A DNA stretch of 59,735 bases, taken from positions 1-59,735 of the IMG/VR virus record IMGVR_UViG_3300008012_000002. The stretch is one strand, 5' to 3'. The position numbers and the translations under genes are program-made. Numbering within the stretch: position 1 is the first letter of the stretch; the number at the start of each line of letters is the position of its first letter. Positions 23,663-34,100 of this stretch are shown in pieces. The DNA is from a virus. The notes under the pieces are model-generated. The model was not told where the DNA came from and ran no database searches. It saw nothing but the letters and a program-made list of their open reading frames with translations.

Positions 23663-26600
23663 TCGATAGAATCATTCCTAGATTCCTTGCATCCGACAAG
23701 GATCAAAGGTTCACCGACGAAGGCGTCATGGTGGAGGCTAGTAACGTCACCCTTACTGAGGCTGGCGAGAAGTCTGGAAACATCCTTAAGAACTCAAAGT
23801 CTAACGCAGCCATTCCCCCCGATTCAACAGCCTTTGTTGCGCTGGACAGCGGAGGCAACCCAGAGGATGTAAAGATCATCGGATCTATCGAGGATGACAA
23901 GAACAATCACGTGTACTTCTTTGTGGCTTCAGAAGCTACCGATACCATTGAAGGTGAAGATGATCACACTGTGTTTTCTGCCATCTACAGGTATGAGCTT
24001 TCTACTCTTGAATACACCCTCATTCTTAACAACGTACACCTTAAGTTTGATTCCAACTCCTTCGTTAAGGCGGATATCATTCATGGTACGTTTGGGGAGA
24101 ACATAGATGAGAATCCACTTATCTATTTCACAGATAACATCAACCCACCTAGAAAGATAAACGTAGATAGGGCTCTCAACGGAGAGTACAATCAAACCAC
24201 TAGGGAGGATTTTAACTTTGCTGTTTCTGTAATGAGAGCAGCTCCGACCAAGGCTCCAACAATATCTTTTGAATCCGATGAGACTGTAACGGTAAATTCC
24301 ATTGACGGAAATTTCTTTCAGTTCGCAACTCAAATCATTTACAGCGACGGAGAAGAATCTGCGGTGGGGCCGTACTCTGAAATTGCTATTTGTAGGCCGA
24401 CTTTTCTCAACGCTCTCACTTCCACCTCTGGTCAGAACTTCGGTGTTGAAAGGCTGGTTGACAATGTAATCATAGTTGACCTCAATGTCGACCTGACAAT
24501 TCCTGGGATCGACAAGATTAACGTCCTTTGCAGAAACGGAAATGACTCAAACTGGTTTATATCTGACTCGTTCAAACCCTATGCAGATGTAAAGAGAAAC
24601 ATTTCTGGGCAGGAGAAAAATATCTTCGAGGCTGGTAGTAATAGGTATAAATTTTACAACGATACCATTGGGGCTATGGTACCCCCAGTAACTACACAGA
24701 AGAGCTACGACAACGTTCCTCTCAAGGCTCGCGGTCAAAGCATCGTTAAGAACAGACTGTTCTACTCAAACTACGAGGAGGGGTTTGGAAACGTAAACGC
24801 TGGTGAAGTTAAGATTGAGGCCAAGTATTCCGATCAAACTGCTTCATCGAGCGAGGCCTTTCCATCTTCTGTCTGGGACGCCTTGATTGAGCAGGGAAAC
24901 TGTGGAACAGATCCTATCGGAGCCAACACTGATATCGTAATTGATCTTTCTGAGGGTAACGGATATACAGATGAAAACACTTCTGTAGGTGCGGGGACTA
25001 AGTACAACATTTCTTTTAAGTGGGCGCCATCCGCTTCAGTTACTCTTGACAACATATCCAACGACGACGTTTACCTTAAGTATGAGTTCCCTATTACATA
25101 CAGAAACGAAGTTTTTGACGACCAAGGCGACCTTACGGGTATGTCTCAAGAGTATGACCTTGGGACTATAGATATGAGTGTTGCAGGCACGACGAATCTT
25201 TACTATTCGGAGCAGACGGATATTAACGATTTTCTCGACGTTAACCTGAACACAAATCAAACTCCTTTTGTCCCGAACAAGAGGAAAAGATATTCGTTTT
25301 CATACACTCAGTCTACGGACGGGAACTTGGGGGATGTCGCTATTGGTTTGAGGAACGCTATTAACGATTCAGACCTTAGGGTAAAGTACTCTTACTTGAT
25401 GCCAGTTACTTTTTCCCATGTCGACGACCCAGGCTTTAGCTTCGCCTTCACTAACGATACGCTTTCGTCTCAAAGCCAAAACATATATGGGGACTTTGAC
25501 ACTGAGATTAAAGCTCTTGCATCTCAGCACAAGGTTGTTGTCACTTGGAATTTCGAGGTGGTTGTAAATGACGTTGAGATTTGTCTAAAGCCATACATCG
25601 AGGACATTGAGATGGATCGATGGTTCAAGAATTACACAGGAGGCGGTGCACCTTTAGAGGGAGGTCCGACGGCAGTGACGGGGGTACAGTGGGATGGATC
25701 TAGTCTCATCACAGGAGATGCGTTTAGCGGTCCTGGATCGCTCGGAAATGTAACTATAAACACCTCTTTCAATCCAAGTACTATGTACACTAATGGGGGC
25801 TTTTCAACTCCAACCCCAGTAGCTGGGTCTAGGATCTACATTAAGCAACCTGTATTTACGTTTATCCCCACGTCAAACGATCAAGAGGACTTAGAGTACG
25901 CCTCCCTGGGTAGCACGGTAGACATTGCAAGCAGATCAGCGTCTGCTGTAAATGTCTCAATTACACCCACTTTTAAGGCAGGGTCTACGCATAGCTTCGG
26001 GATTGTATACTACGATGCTTACGGAAGGCACGGGTTTGTAAATCCTATTGGATCTATGTATGCTAAGTACCCTAACGAAAGGGGGACGCCACAAGCTCAG
26101 GCAGGTGGTGAATACTTATCCATTGGAGCAAAAGAAGGTGTCGTATCTGCGAAGTTTGAGTTTAGTGAATATGACTCTCAGGGGCTTGGTGGCCTTGGAT
26201 CTTATCAAGACTACCTACAGCCACCCAGCTGGGCAAAGTCTTGGCAGATTGTTTATGGTGGGAGTAACCTTCAAACAAACTTTATTCAGTACGAAGCTTT
26301 CTCTGCCTACCCAGAACTAAAGATTTACAGCGCAACCTCAGGAGCCAACCCTCCGCTCATCAAGGAGGTGAATGAGGAAACCATGCGTATTTATGTTAGG
26401 CTTGAAAACCTAAACGAATATCAAAGAGAAAGGGGGGTTTCAAAAAGCTATTCATTTACTAAAGGGGATAAGCTTAGAGTCATCAAGTATAAGGAGTCAG
26501 AGAACATGGAAGGCACGAATGACTTCGTGTTCCCCACCGCTAATGATGGATCTCTTGTAGAGTTTGACGTTGTCGGCAATGCAATCCTCACAAGAAGCTT

Positions 26601-28629
26601 AGACAATCCTATTGATCCTGGAACTACCGACGCCACCTTGAATAACGAGGGCAAGTACGAGGGAGAGTTTATCATCCTCGAATCCCCAAGGATAAACACA
26701 GGACTGACCACAGAGATTAGCGGCTCGACTGTCCCCCTTAAATATGTTGGGTTCGACTGGCAGTCTGTAGCTAAGTTTCACAACCCTAATGACACCTTCT
26801 ACTATCAGGACGCAGACACTACGGTCGCTTCAAACACCTTCAGGTGGGGGAGAAGAACCATTGTTGATATTGTAACACCAACCAAGAACACCGCAGAAAA
26901 AATCTACTACGAGATTGGTACTGGAGGTAAGGTGGTGAAGTACAACGAGGCTTTCACGGAGCAAAACGCAAGGGGTTCAGGGGTTTTGAATAACCACGGA
27001 CTGAGCGGACAGAATGGAGAGCTAATAACAAACAATGGTGACGCATGGTTTAGACCTGTAGCCATGAAAGGTCCTAAGTGGTACGACCCCACCGATGGCG
27101 ACCATACGTGGTCTGGAATCATTGGAGGTTCGTTTAACTACACCACTAGAATGAATGAGCCTGATAAGCTGTCTGTCTACACAACTCAGATCGTAGAGGA
27201 TAGCTCCCTTACAGATAAGATTGCATCTAAGTCTTGGAACAAGGGTAGGCCGCATGCTGTATACGCCAAAGCAAAACAAGTAAGGAGGTACAACTCCATT
27301 ACTTATAGCCAGGCGTATAACGTTGACGTTCAAGAACTTACGCTGTCTGACTTTAATGCTGGACTGGTAAACTACGCTGACTTGTCAAACAAGTACGGTG
27401 CGATCAACTACATAGGCAACTATGAGGATATGCTGTTTGCCGCTCAGGAAAACAAGGTTAGCATTACACCGATTGAAAGAGCAGTACTTAATCAGGCAGC
27501 AGGTGGCGATGGTGTTGTGAGTCTGTCCTCTGCGGTCATCAATGATGCCAACACAAACTACATGGCTGGTGACTGGGGCATTGGAGACAACCCAGAAAGC
27601 GTGCTCATTTACGACACGCAGATCTTCTTCGCTGACCCAAGCAGAGCTAGAGTGGTAAGACTCACTAGAGAGGGACTGAGCGCTATCTCAGACAAGGGAA
27701 TGTCTGAGGTGTTTAACGAGCAGTTTAGGACTTGGCTAAATAGTTCTCATGCCTTTAAGAGAGTCGTTAGCGGGTACGACCCCTCAGACAATGTATACTA
27801 CATCAGCCTTGTAAACCCATCAGCTTTTGGTGGGGGAAAGACTTATGGTTATGACGTACAGCGAGGCATTTGGCAATCCGAGTACAGCTTCGTCCCAGAC
27901 CTATACTCAAGACAGAACGATGACATGTTCACGTTTAATCAGTCTGGACAGGAGCTTATGTGGGTTCACAACGTAACGAACGTAAGGAACAGATTCTATG
28001 GTGCGACGTATCAATCGAAGTTTAAGGTTGTGTCTAAGTACAACCCAAGCATGTCTAAGATTTACAAGGCGATTGGCATCAACGGGGGCACAGCCTTCGA
28101 CACTAGAATTACTTCATCTGTGGGGCATGACACTGGCACTGGATCATCTGTGATGCCAGCAGACAGCTACGCCCTCAGAGAGGGCCAACACTATAGAGAG
28201 ATTCCAGGAGACACATCAAACGTAGACTCTCAACACTACTTTGGAGTGGGCAAGTGCGAAAGTGTAAGTGGTAATTCTCTTATTATGGAGAACATTCAGG
28301 GTATGAGCATCCCCACAGGCTTGGTTTGTTTTTACACAGATGGATCCTCTCTTTCTACTGGAGGCTTCCTTAGCATTGTGGCTAGTGTGAATCATGAAAC
28401 CAACACAATAACAACATCAGGATCGCCCAATGGAGCGTTTGCTGGAAAGGAAGTGATTCTTGGTCTCAGCACCTTCCCAGAAGGCAACCCACAAGGCGCT
28501 AGAATCAGAGGCCACTATGTAGAGGTTGAGTTGGAATCACCTCTGCTCACTTCAGGAACTCCATTCGAAGTATATTCTATCGATCTAAACTATGAGAACT
28601 CAAGGCCGAATTACGCTTTAGGCCAATAA
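23659..28629 (+). CDS. Large tail stabilisation / muzzle-like protein
   Basis: A 1656-residue beta-rich protein. The N-terminus (IDRIIPRFLASDKDQRFTD, then EASNVTLTEAGEKSGNIL) and later WGIGDNPESVLIYDTQIFFADP and YYISLVNPS segments match what I know of the giant crAss-like 'stabilisation/muzzle' tail proteins and P22-like tail accessory factors. Propeller-like repeats of short strands are visible in the last 500 residues. It should form the short tail nozzle below the ring proteins. Position after two ring genes supports this. No catalytic motif seen. Confidence 0.8.
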   Translation: MIDRIIPRFLASDKDQRFTDEGVMVEASNVTLTEAGEKSGNILKNSKSNAAIPPDSTAFVALDSGGNPEDVKIIGSIEDDKNNHVYFFVASEATDTIEGEDDHTVFSAIYRYELSTLEYTLILNNVHLKFDSNSFVKADIIHGTFGENIDENPLIYFTDNINPPRKINVDRALNGEYNQTTREDFNFAVSVMRAAPTKAPTISFESDETVTVNSIDGNFFQFATQIIYSDGEESAVGPYSEIAICRPTFLNALTSTSGQNFGVERLVDNVIIVDLNVDLTIPGIDKINVLCRNGNDSNWFISDSFKPYADVKRNISGQEKNIFEAGSNRYKFYNDTIGAMVPPVTTQKSYDNVPLKARGQSIVKNRLFYSNYEEGFGNVNAGEVKIEAKYSDQTASSSEAFPSSVWDALIEQGNCGTDPIGANTDIVIDLSEGNGYTDENTSVGAGTKYNISFKWAPSASVTLDNISNDDVYLKYEFPITYRNEVFDDQGDLTGMSQEYDLGTIDMSVAGTTNLYYSEQTDINDFLDVNLNTNQTPFVPNKRKRYSFSYTQSTDGNLGDVAIGLRNAINDSDLRVKYSYLMPVTFSHVDDPGFSFAFTNDTLSSQSQNIYGDFDTEIKALASQHKVVVTWNFEVVVNDVEICLKPYIEDIEMDRWFKNYTGGGAPLEGGPTAVTGVQWDGSSLITGDAFSGPGSLGNVTINTSFNPSTMYTNGGFSTPTPVAGSRIYIKQPVFTFIPTSNDQEDLEYASLGSTVDIASRSASAVNVSITPTFKAGSTHSFGIVYYDAYGRHGFVNPIGSMYAKYPNERGTPQAQAGGEYLSIGAKEGVVSAKFEFSEYDSQGLGGLGSYQDYLQPPSWAKSWQIVYGGSNLQTNFIQYEAFSAYPELKIYSATSGANPPLIKEVNEETMRIYVRLENLNEYQRERGVSKSYSFTKGDKLRVIKYKESENMEGTNDFVFPTANDGSLVEFDVVGNAILTRSLDNPIDPGTTDATLNNEGKYEGEFIILESPRINTGLTTEISGSTVPLKYVGFDWQSVAKFHNPNDTFYYQDADTTVASNTFRWGRRTIVDIVTPTKNTAEKIYYEIGTGGKVVKYNEAFTEQNARGSGVLNNHGLSGQNGELITNNGDAWFRPVAMKGPKWYDPTDGDHTWSGIIGGSFNYTTRMNEPDKLSVYTTQIVEDSSLTDKIASKSWNKGRPHAVYAKAKQVRRYNSITYSQAYNVDVQELTLSDFNAGLVNYADLSNKYGAINYIGNYEDMLFAAQENKVSITPIERAVLNQAAGGDGVVSLSSAVINDANTNYMAGDWGIGDNPESVLIYDTQIFFADPSRARVVRLTREGLSAISDKGMSEVFNEQFRTWLNSSHAFKRVVSGYDPSDNVYYISLVNPSAFGGGKTYGYDVQRGIWQSEYSFVPDLYSRQNDDMFTFNQSGQELMWVHNVTNVRNRFYGATYQSKFKVVSKYNPSMSKIYKAIGINGGTAFDTRITSSVGHDTGTGSSVMPADSYALREGQHYREIPGDTSNVDSQHYFGVGKCESVSGNSLIMENIQGMSIPTGLVCFYTDGSSLSTGGFLSIVASVNHETNTITTSGSPNGAFAGKEVILGLSTFPEGNPQGARIRGHYVEVELESPLLTSGTPFEVYSIDLNYENSRPNYALGQ

Positions 28630-28633
28630 ACAT

Positions 28634-28641
28634 TATATTTG
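28634..28641 (+). promoter_or_regulatory. Bacteroidota -7 box (TATATTTG) for the internal-protein module
   Basis: TATATTTG lies 7 nt before the ATG at 28649, in the short gap after the 1656-residue gene. It would drive the three internal/ejection genes and perhaps the holin. Confidence 0.75.
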
Positions 28642-28648
28642 CAAGACC

Positions 28649-29632
28649 ATGGCAATACCTATCTCAATGCTTGGATCTCTTGCGGGATCAGCAATCAACT
28701 ACTTTGGCCAGAGAAAAATGCTGAAGGATCAGACAGCGATGGCAGACGAAAGGTTTGCCGCCGCTCAAGCTGATGAAGCAGCAGCTCGGCAAGGACTAGA
28801 AACAACACAATACTCAGTAGACCCTGCTCTAAGATCGGCTTATGCCATGTCTAAGCAGGACCCAGCTGCTGACGCACTGAGAGCAAAACAGCAGAGGCAA
28901 GAAGCCGCTAGTATGGACGCTCTGAAAGCGTCTGGACCTAGAGGCTTGGCTATGCTCGGTCAAGTTACTGACGCTCAAGCAGATCAGAGGGCTCAGATCG
29001 AAGCAGACTCCTACGCTAGACAGCAGGCAGCTGCTCAAACATTTGGAACTCAGAGTCAACAGATCAGCAACATGAATGTCGGGGACAAAAGATCCTTGCT
29101 TGAGCATGACTTCGGTAGAGCTCAGGGTCAGTCGGACACCTATCAGGCCTACGGAGATCAGACCAAACTGGCAAACCAACAGCTTCTTTCAAACACGCTT
29201 AGCGGGTTGGCAAGCGATGTAATCCCTGGGGTTCTTGGTCAGGCTGGAATCACATCCATCGGCGGAACAAGACAGGCCAAGCACGGAGCTAAGGTTGAGT
29301 ATAAAAAGGGAGGAGAGTTCCCAGACCTTACTGGAGACGGAAAGACCACCATGGCAGACATTCTCAAGGGTAGAGGAGTCTTTGCTGGTGGAGGTATGAT
29401 GGGCGGCAATCCTTTTGAAGAAGGTGGTGAACTCCCAGGTGAGTTCTCTCACGACACCAACCCCATCTCTATCGCACGAGACGGAGATAAGGTGGCCAAG
29501 TATGAAGCCACTGGAGGCGAGACAATCCTCAACCCAGAGCAATCAGGAAAGATCGAAGTGCTCGCTTCGAAAGGAGACTCACCACTTCATCAGTATGTGA
29601 GAGACCTTTTCAGAAAATTCAATAGCAAGTAA
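28649..29632 (+). CDS. Internal virion / ejection-like protein with TGGE-NPEQ motif
   Basis: A 327-residue protein. Residues 1-25 contain a membrane-active-like segment (ISMLGSLAGSAINYFG). Residues 30-190 are Ala/Gln-rich helices and coiled coil. The C-terminal third has a Ca-binding-type loop (LTGDGKTTMADIL, dockerin/EF-hand-like) and the motif ATGGETILNPEQSGKI, which recurs in small virion proteins of many phages. Context with two larger helical proteins suggests it is ejected with DNA. Confidence 0.75.
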   Translation: MAIPISMLGSLAGSAINYFGQRKMLKDQTAMADERFAAAQADEAAARQGLETTQYSVDPALRSAYAMSKQDPAADALRAKQQRQEAASMDALKASGPRGLAMLGQVTDAQADQRAQIEADSYARQQAAAQTFGTQSQQISNMNVGDKRSLLEHDFGRAQGQSDTYQAYGDQTKLANQQLLSNTLSGLASDVIPGVLGQAGITSIGGTRQAKHGAKVEYKKGGEFPDLTGDGKTTMADILKGRGVFAGGGMMGGNPFEEGGELPGEFSHDTNPISIARDGDKVAKYEATGGETILNPEQSGKIEVLASKGDSPLHQYVRDLFRKFNSK

Positions 29633-29633
29633 G

Positions 29634-31148
29634 ATGCCATCATCACTGAGTTACACTACTGGTTTTAACCACGGATACACTCCGCCTCTGAGCAGAAGGG
29701 ACTTGGTCGATCCTATCGACAAGGATGTATTCGCCCCCTTCAACGACGCTCTTGAAAGCATTGAGGCCAATAGAAAGAAGGCTGAAGAGGAGAAGGCCAA
29801 GAGGCTGGAGGAGCATAAGAAACTCAGAGAGGAAGTAGATACAGCCTCCACAGTAAGCTTGTGGGATGGGGATTACTCCCTGTACAATGAGGTTGGGCAA
29901 TGGCTTATGAGTGACGAGGTGATCAACGAGTTTGCATCTACTCCAGAGGGCATGGCTCAGTGGGAACAAATGGTTCAGCAGTACAGCGATCAGATCGGAC
30001 TCAGTGAGGATTACTACAAGAGCACGTATGGCAGCAACGAGGAGGCAGAAAATCCTACGCTCTCTACATGGAACTCAGGATACTTTAGAAGCTTGCTTCC
30101 AGATCAGAACTTTTACGAGAACGTTAGCATGCGCGACACTGTGACTTGGAATCAGATGGAGGCTAGGGCTGCGCAACTCAACGAAGCATATCACGTTCCT
30201 GGAAGCATTAGGTTTGAGAACGGTCAGATCGTGTACACAACCATTGACGGAAAGACCGAGGTTATGGGACAGCACGCTAAGGACATGAAAGTGTTTGACC
30301 CTGGACTTGTCAATCTCGATGTAAGTGGATACGACTACTTTACCAAGGTGGACGATGGTAAGTTCGATACAGAGGAGTCTGTTCGATACCATATCAAGAA
30401 CGCTACTACCGACATGCAGGGCGTGAACTTTAAGCGCATGATGGAGCACTACTTGAACAACGGTGATTTTGACGGTCAGGCCCCCTCGTATGACGAGGTT
30501 ATGGCATCCCCAGACCTTGTTCAGAAGTACGCCCCTTCAGCCCTTGAGATGTGGCAAGATGAGGCTCTTAAGGGTTGGAGAAAGCCCAAGTCAACTACAC
30601 CGAAGACAACGGAGACGCAAACAGATAGAGATAGACGTCTGCGTAGAGAAGCTGGTCTTAATGGAATTAGAGCCATTGGAGACGGAGCGACCTATGTTGG
30701 AGAATTGTTCCGATCTGTTGTGGGTGAAGAAGGCCCAAGCACCGTCCCAGGAAGTACGCTAGACATGCCCTTGCCATTGTCGACAAACATTCAAGTCCTT
30801 GGTGATGACGGAGAGGCTTTGGATATGAAGGTATCAGCAATTAGATACGAAGCTGGTGGTGAGGGGCAAGATGTTATTTACTTGACTGGAACCACCACAA
30901 AGGTCAGTGGCCCTGGTCAAGCACAAACTATCGTTGAGCAACAGGTAAAGGTTACAGCTGATCAGGCAGACATTTTGACATCCCTTTCAGCCGCTATTGA
31001 CTTCGACTACCGAAGGACACTAGAGGAGATCTTGCTTAAATTTGCAGCGGGAGAATACAAAACAACTCCTGCTGGAACACCAAGGTCCAGAGGTCCACAA
31101 CCAGGGACTACGGGGTCGGAGAATAATACAGGCGGTAAAGCTAGATAA
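29634..31148 (+). CDS. Internal virion protein, helical
   Basis: A 504-residue hydrophilic protein, 1 nt after the previous gene. Residues 40-75 form a charged coiled coil (RKKAEEEKAKRLEEHKKLRE). The central region is Tyr/Trp/Asp-rich. Residues 380-470 are beta-like. The tail is Thr/Pro/Gly-rich. No family recognised. It is likely to be part of the internal/ejection set with its neighbours, by context only. Confidence 0.75.
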   Translation: MPSSLSYTTGFNHGYTPPLSRRDLVDPIDKDVFAPFNDALESIEANRKKAEEEKAKRLEEHKKLREEVDTASTVSLWDGDYSLYNEVGQWLMSDEVINEFASTPEGMAQWEQMVQQYSDQIGLSEDYYKSTYGSNEEAENPTLSTWNSGYFRSLLPDQNFYENVSMRDTVTWNQMEARAAQLNEAYHVPGSIRFENGQIVYTTIDGKTEVMGQHAKDMKVFDPGLVNLDVSGYDYFTKVDDGKFDTEESVRYHIKNATTDMQGVNFKRMMEHYLNNGDFDGQAPSYDEVMASPDLVQKYAPSALEMWQDEALKGWRKPKSTTPKTTETQTDRDRRLRREAGLNGIRAIGDGATYVGELFRSVVGEEGPSTVPGSTLDMPLPLSTNIQVLGDDGEALDMKVSAIRYEAGGEGQDVIYLTGTTTKVSGPGQAQTIVEQQVKVTADQADILTSLSAAIDFDYRRTLEEILLKFAAGEYKTTPAGTPRSRGPQPGTTGSENNTGGKAR

Positions 31149-31157
31149 ACAATCTAC

Positions 31158-34100
31158 ATGAACGAAAACGAACAGCTTCTAAAAGACTACGTTGCTACGT
31201 GGGATAAGTATCAAGACTGGGACACTGTTAACTCAAAGTTCCCAGAGTTTGAAAGTGTAGACCCTCAGATCCTCAAGGACTACGTTGCCACTTGGGAAAA
31301 GTATCAGAACTGGGATCAGGTAAACGAAAGATTCCCAGAGTTCTTCCCTGAAAAAAAAAAGGATGGAGCATCCGAATCGGACGCCTCTCCATCTCCTGGA
31401 TACGGAACTGAGCCTGGAACCCTAGGCTGGACCTTAACTAAGTTCTTCAGCAAGATGTCTCCCAACATGGGGATTAAGATGGGGGGCTACGAAATGGAAG
31501 CCGAGGAAAGAAGGCTGGCTGAAGCTGGGCTTCTTGAGGATTTCAACAGGTATGATTTTGGGGATTTTGATGCAAATGCAGTAGCGGTTAATGCTCAGCA
31601 AAAGTCTGACGCCAGAACAGAAAACATTTTCAGCGTACTCGGGGGTGATGAGGAGTTCAGGCTTGGTCTTGCTAAGATTGACGAGAAGAAAGCTGGGGAT
31701 AGGGTTGCTGTTACCACAAATCCTGTGGGGCTGAACATGAATATCAAAACTCATCAGGATAGAGAGATTACTCAGGATGAGATTGATAAGGAGAGAAAGG
31801 AGTACATTAGGTCTGCTTACGAAGAAAGGCTTACAGAGTTTCATCAAGGGGAGCTTAGGGAGTCCATTCTTGAAAACCTTACTCCAGAGCAAAGAGAGGA
31901 TAAGGAGTTTCTTTCTATGCTCTCTGACAAGCTGTACTACCACGCTGGTGTAAATGCAGACCTAGATGGAGATGGCAGATACAATGACCAGCCAATTCTT
32001 CAAGACGCTGTAAACACCTTCGACACGACTATCAATGGTTTAGCAGAGGGCTTGATGGTTCCCGTCATGATGGCCACTATGGAGGAGGAGGAGCTTAAGG
32101 AGGCGTTCACTAATATGAGCGAGATGGATGAGGTTAGAGGTAGACTCCAGACTCAATATGACAGCGGCATTTTTGAATCATACGGAAACCTGGATATCTA
32201 TAACGGAACCAGGCAGTTGCTAAACGGTCTTGTTGGGGCTGTGCCAAGCATCTCCTTAAGCATGACAGGCGGTGTCGGCGCTGTCGTTTTGGGTACAAGC
32301 GGAGGCTTTAAGGCTTACTCGGAGGTGGCTTATGACGATAAGTTCACTAACAACTACGGCAAGTATGGGTACGCCATCGCTAATGGTGTTGGTGACTTTG
32401 CCTTCGCTAAGATTGGAAGCTCCATTTTTAAGGGCGCTGAACAGGCCGCAATCAAGTCTTTTCAGGCTGGAGCTAAGGGGGCTAAGGATGCTGGCAAGTT
32501 CATGACCAAGGAGATGATCAAGGGTTACGGTTACAGAAAGGGTATTGCTTTTTCTTCCGAGTTCCTTGAGGAGGCTGCAACTGAGCTTGCTACAAGCTAC
32601 TTCTCTGCTATTGGTCAGGGGAAAAAGTTTGATCTTTCAAAGGCGATTGGAGGTGTTATTGACGCTGGTCTTATTGGTGGTTTTGCTGGTGTTAGTATCG
32701 ACACGGCTGGTAACGCCTCAGGCAGAGTCAAGGCAGCAGCCAATGCCAGAGCAAACCTCGCTGCAGAAACACAGCGACAACTCGAAGCACAAAAGGCACA
32801 GCTTGAAAGGGAGCTTGCTGGATACGCTACTGGAGATCCGAGGACTCAAGAGATTCAGGCTGAGATTAACAGGATCAACTCTGACATCGAAAGTATTGTG
32901 AGGGGTAGAGAGGATTTCTACACCATGATGAGCGTGCGCCATGAGGCAGACTTCAAAGAGATGCAGGCGCTTGATGCGGAGATCGAAAGAATAGCGTCTA
33001 GACTTAAAGAGGATGGTGTCTCATCAGAAGAGAAATCCGTGCTTGAGGAAAGACAAAAGTCGGCGATCAAGAGAAGACTTGAGATTCAACAGGTTCACAT
33101 TGAAGAAAGTGTTGAGCTAAATCAAGAGGAGTCTGAATCTCTGTTTGGCAGATCCGTTAGCGACGCTATGAGCGCTATTGATGAAGAGCTTGATGCTGCT
33201 AGAAACTCTGCTAATTACCTGAGAGATAGAATGGGAACACAAGACCCACCTTCTCAGGCGGCAGTAGACAAGGCCAATGAAACCGTCAATGAACTGATTC
33301 AGAGAAAGCGCGACATTCAAAAGCTTATCGGTGAGGTTGAGCAAGCAAGAGGTGAGGTAAGATCCGCTAGGGCCGAAGCTCAGACAGAGGGTGGTGACGT
33401 TGAAGCCTTCAACGAAGCCATTGACAAACTTACTGTCCTGGAGGAGGCACTTGCTGAAGCGTCTGGCATCAACGAAAGAACCGTATCGGGACCATCAAGG
33501 TTTGTTGGCGACATCTTGGACATCAATGCGCAGATTGCGAATAGGTCTACACCGCAGTGGACTGAGGCCAACATCGAGGCAATGGAGAGCTCAGGCCTGA
33601 CGAGAGAACAGATCGAAGGCATACTTCAGTCTGAGAACTACGCGATGCTTACCGCTGAAAACCCTAACAACAGGGCTGTCAGTGACGAGTCTAACGATGC
33701 GAACAACAAGAAGGCAGAGGAGTACATCAAGAAACTTGGGCTGAAGTACCATAAGATTATTGGTAGATACGATGGAAAAGGAGAGAACAGCTTCCTTGTT
33801 GAAGGCATGACTAGAGAGCAGGCTGCGGAGTTTGCTAGGCAGTTTAATCAGGAGTCTATCGCCCATAGAGACGGTCTTGTCTTGAGAGACGGGAGCATGC
33901 AGATGTTTGGAGAAGGTGTTAGTTTTGACGACTCCTTTGACAATTTCTTCAGCGCCGTTAAGGACAACGAAGGTAACGTTCTGCGTTTTGCAAAACCTCT
34001 TTCAGACAAGTTCGTAGATAAAGACGGAAATGAAATTACCGCTCAGGAATTTGAGAACCGAGTAAAGGATCTTGAATCCAACATGCAGGCCATCGAAGAC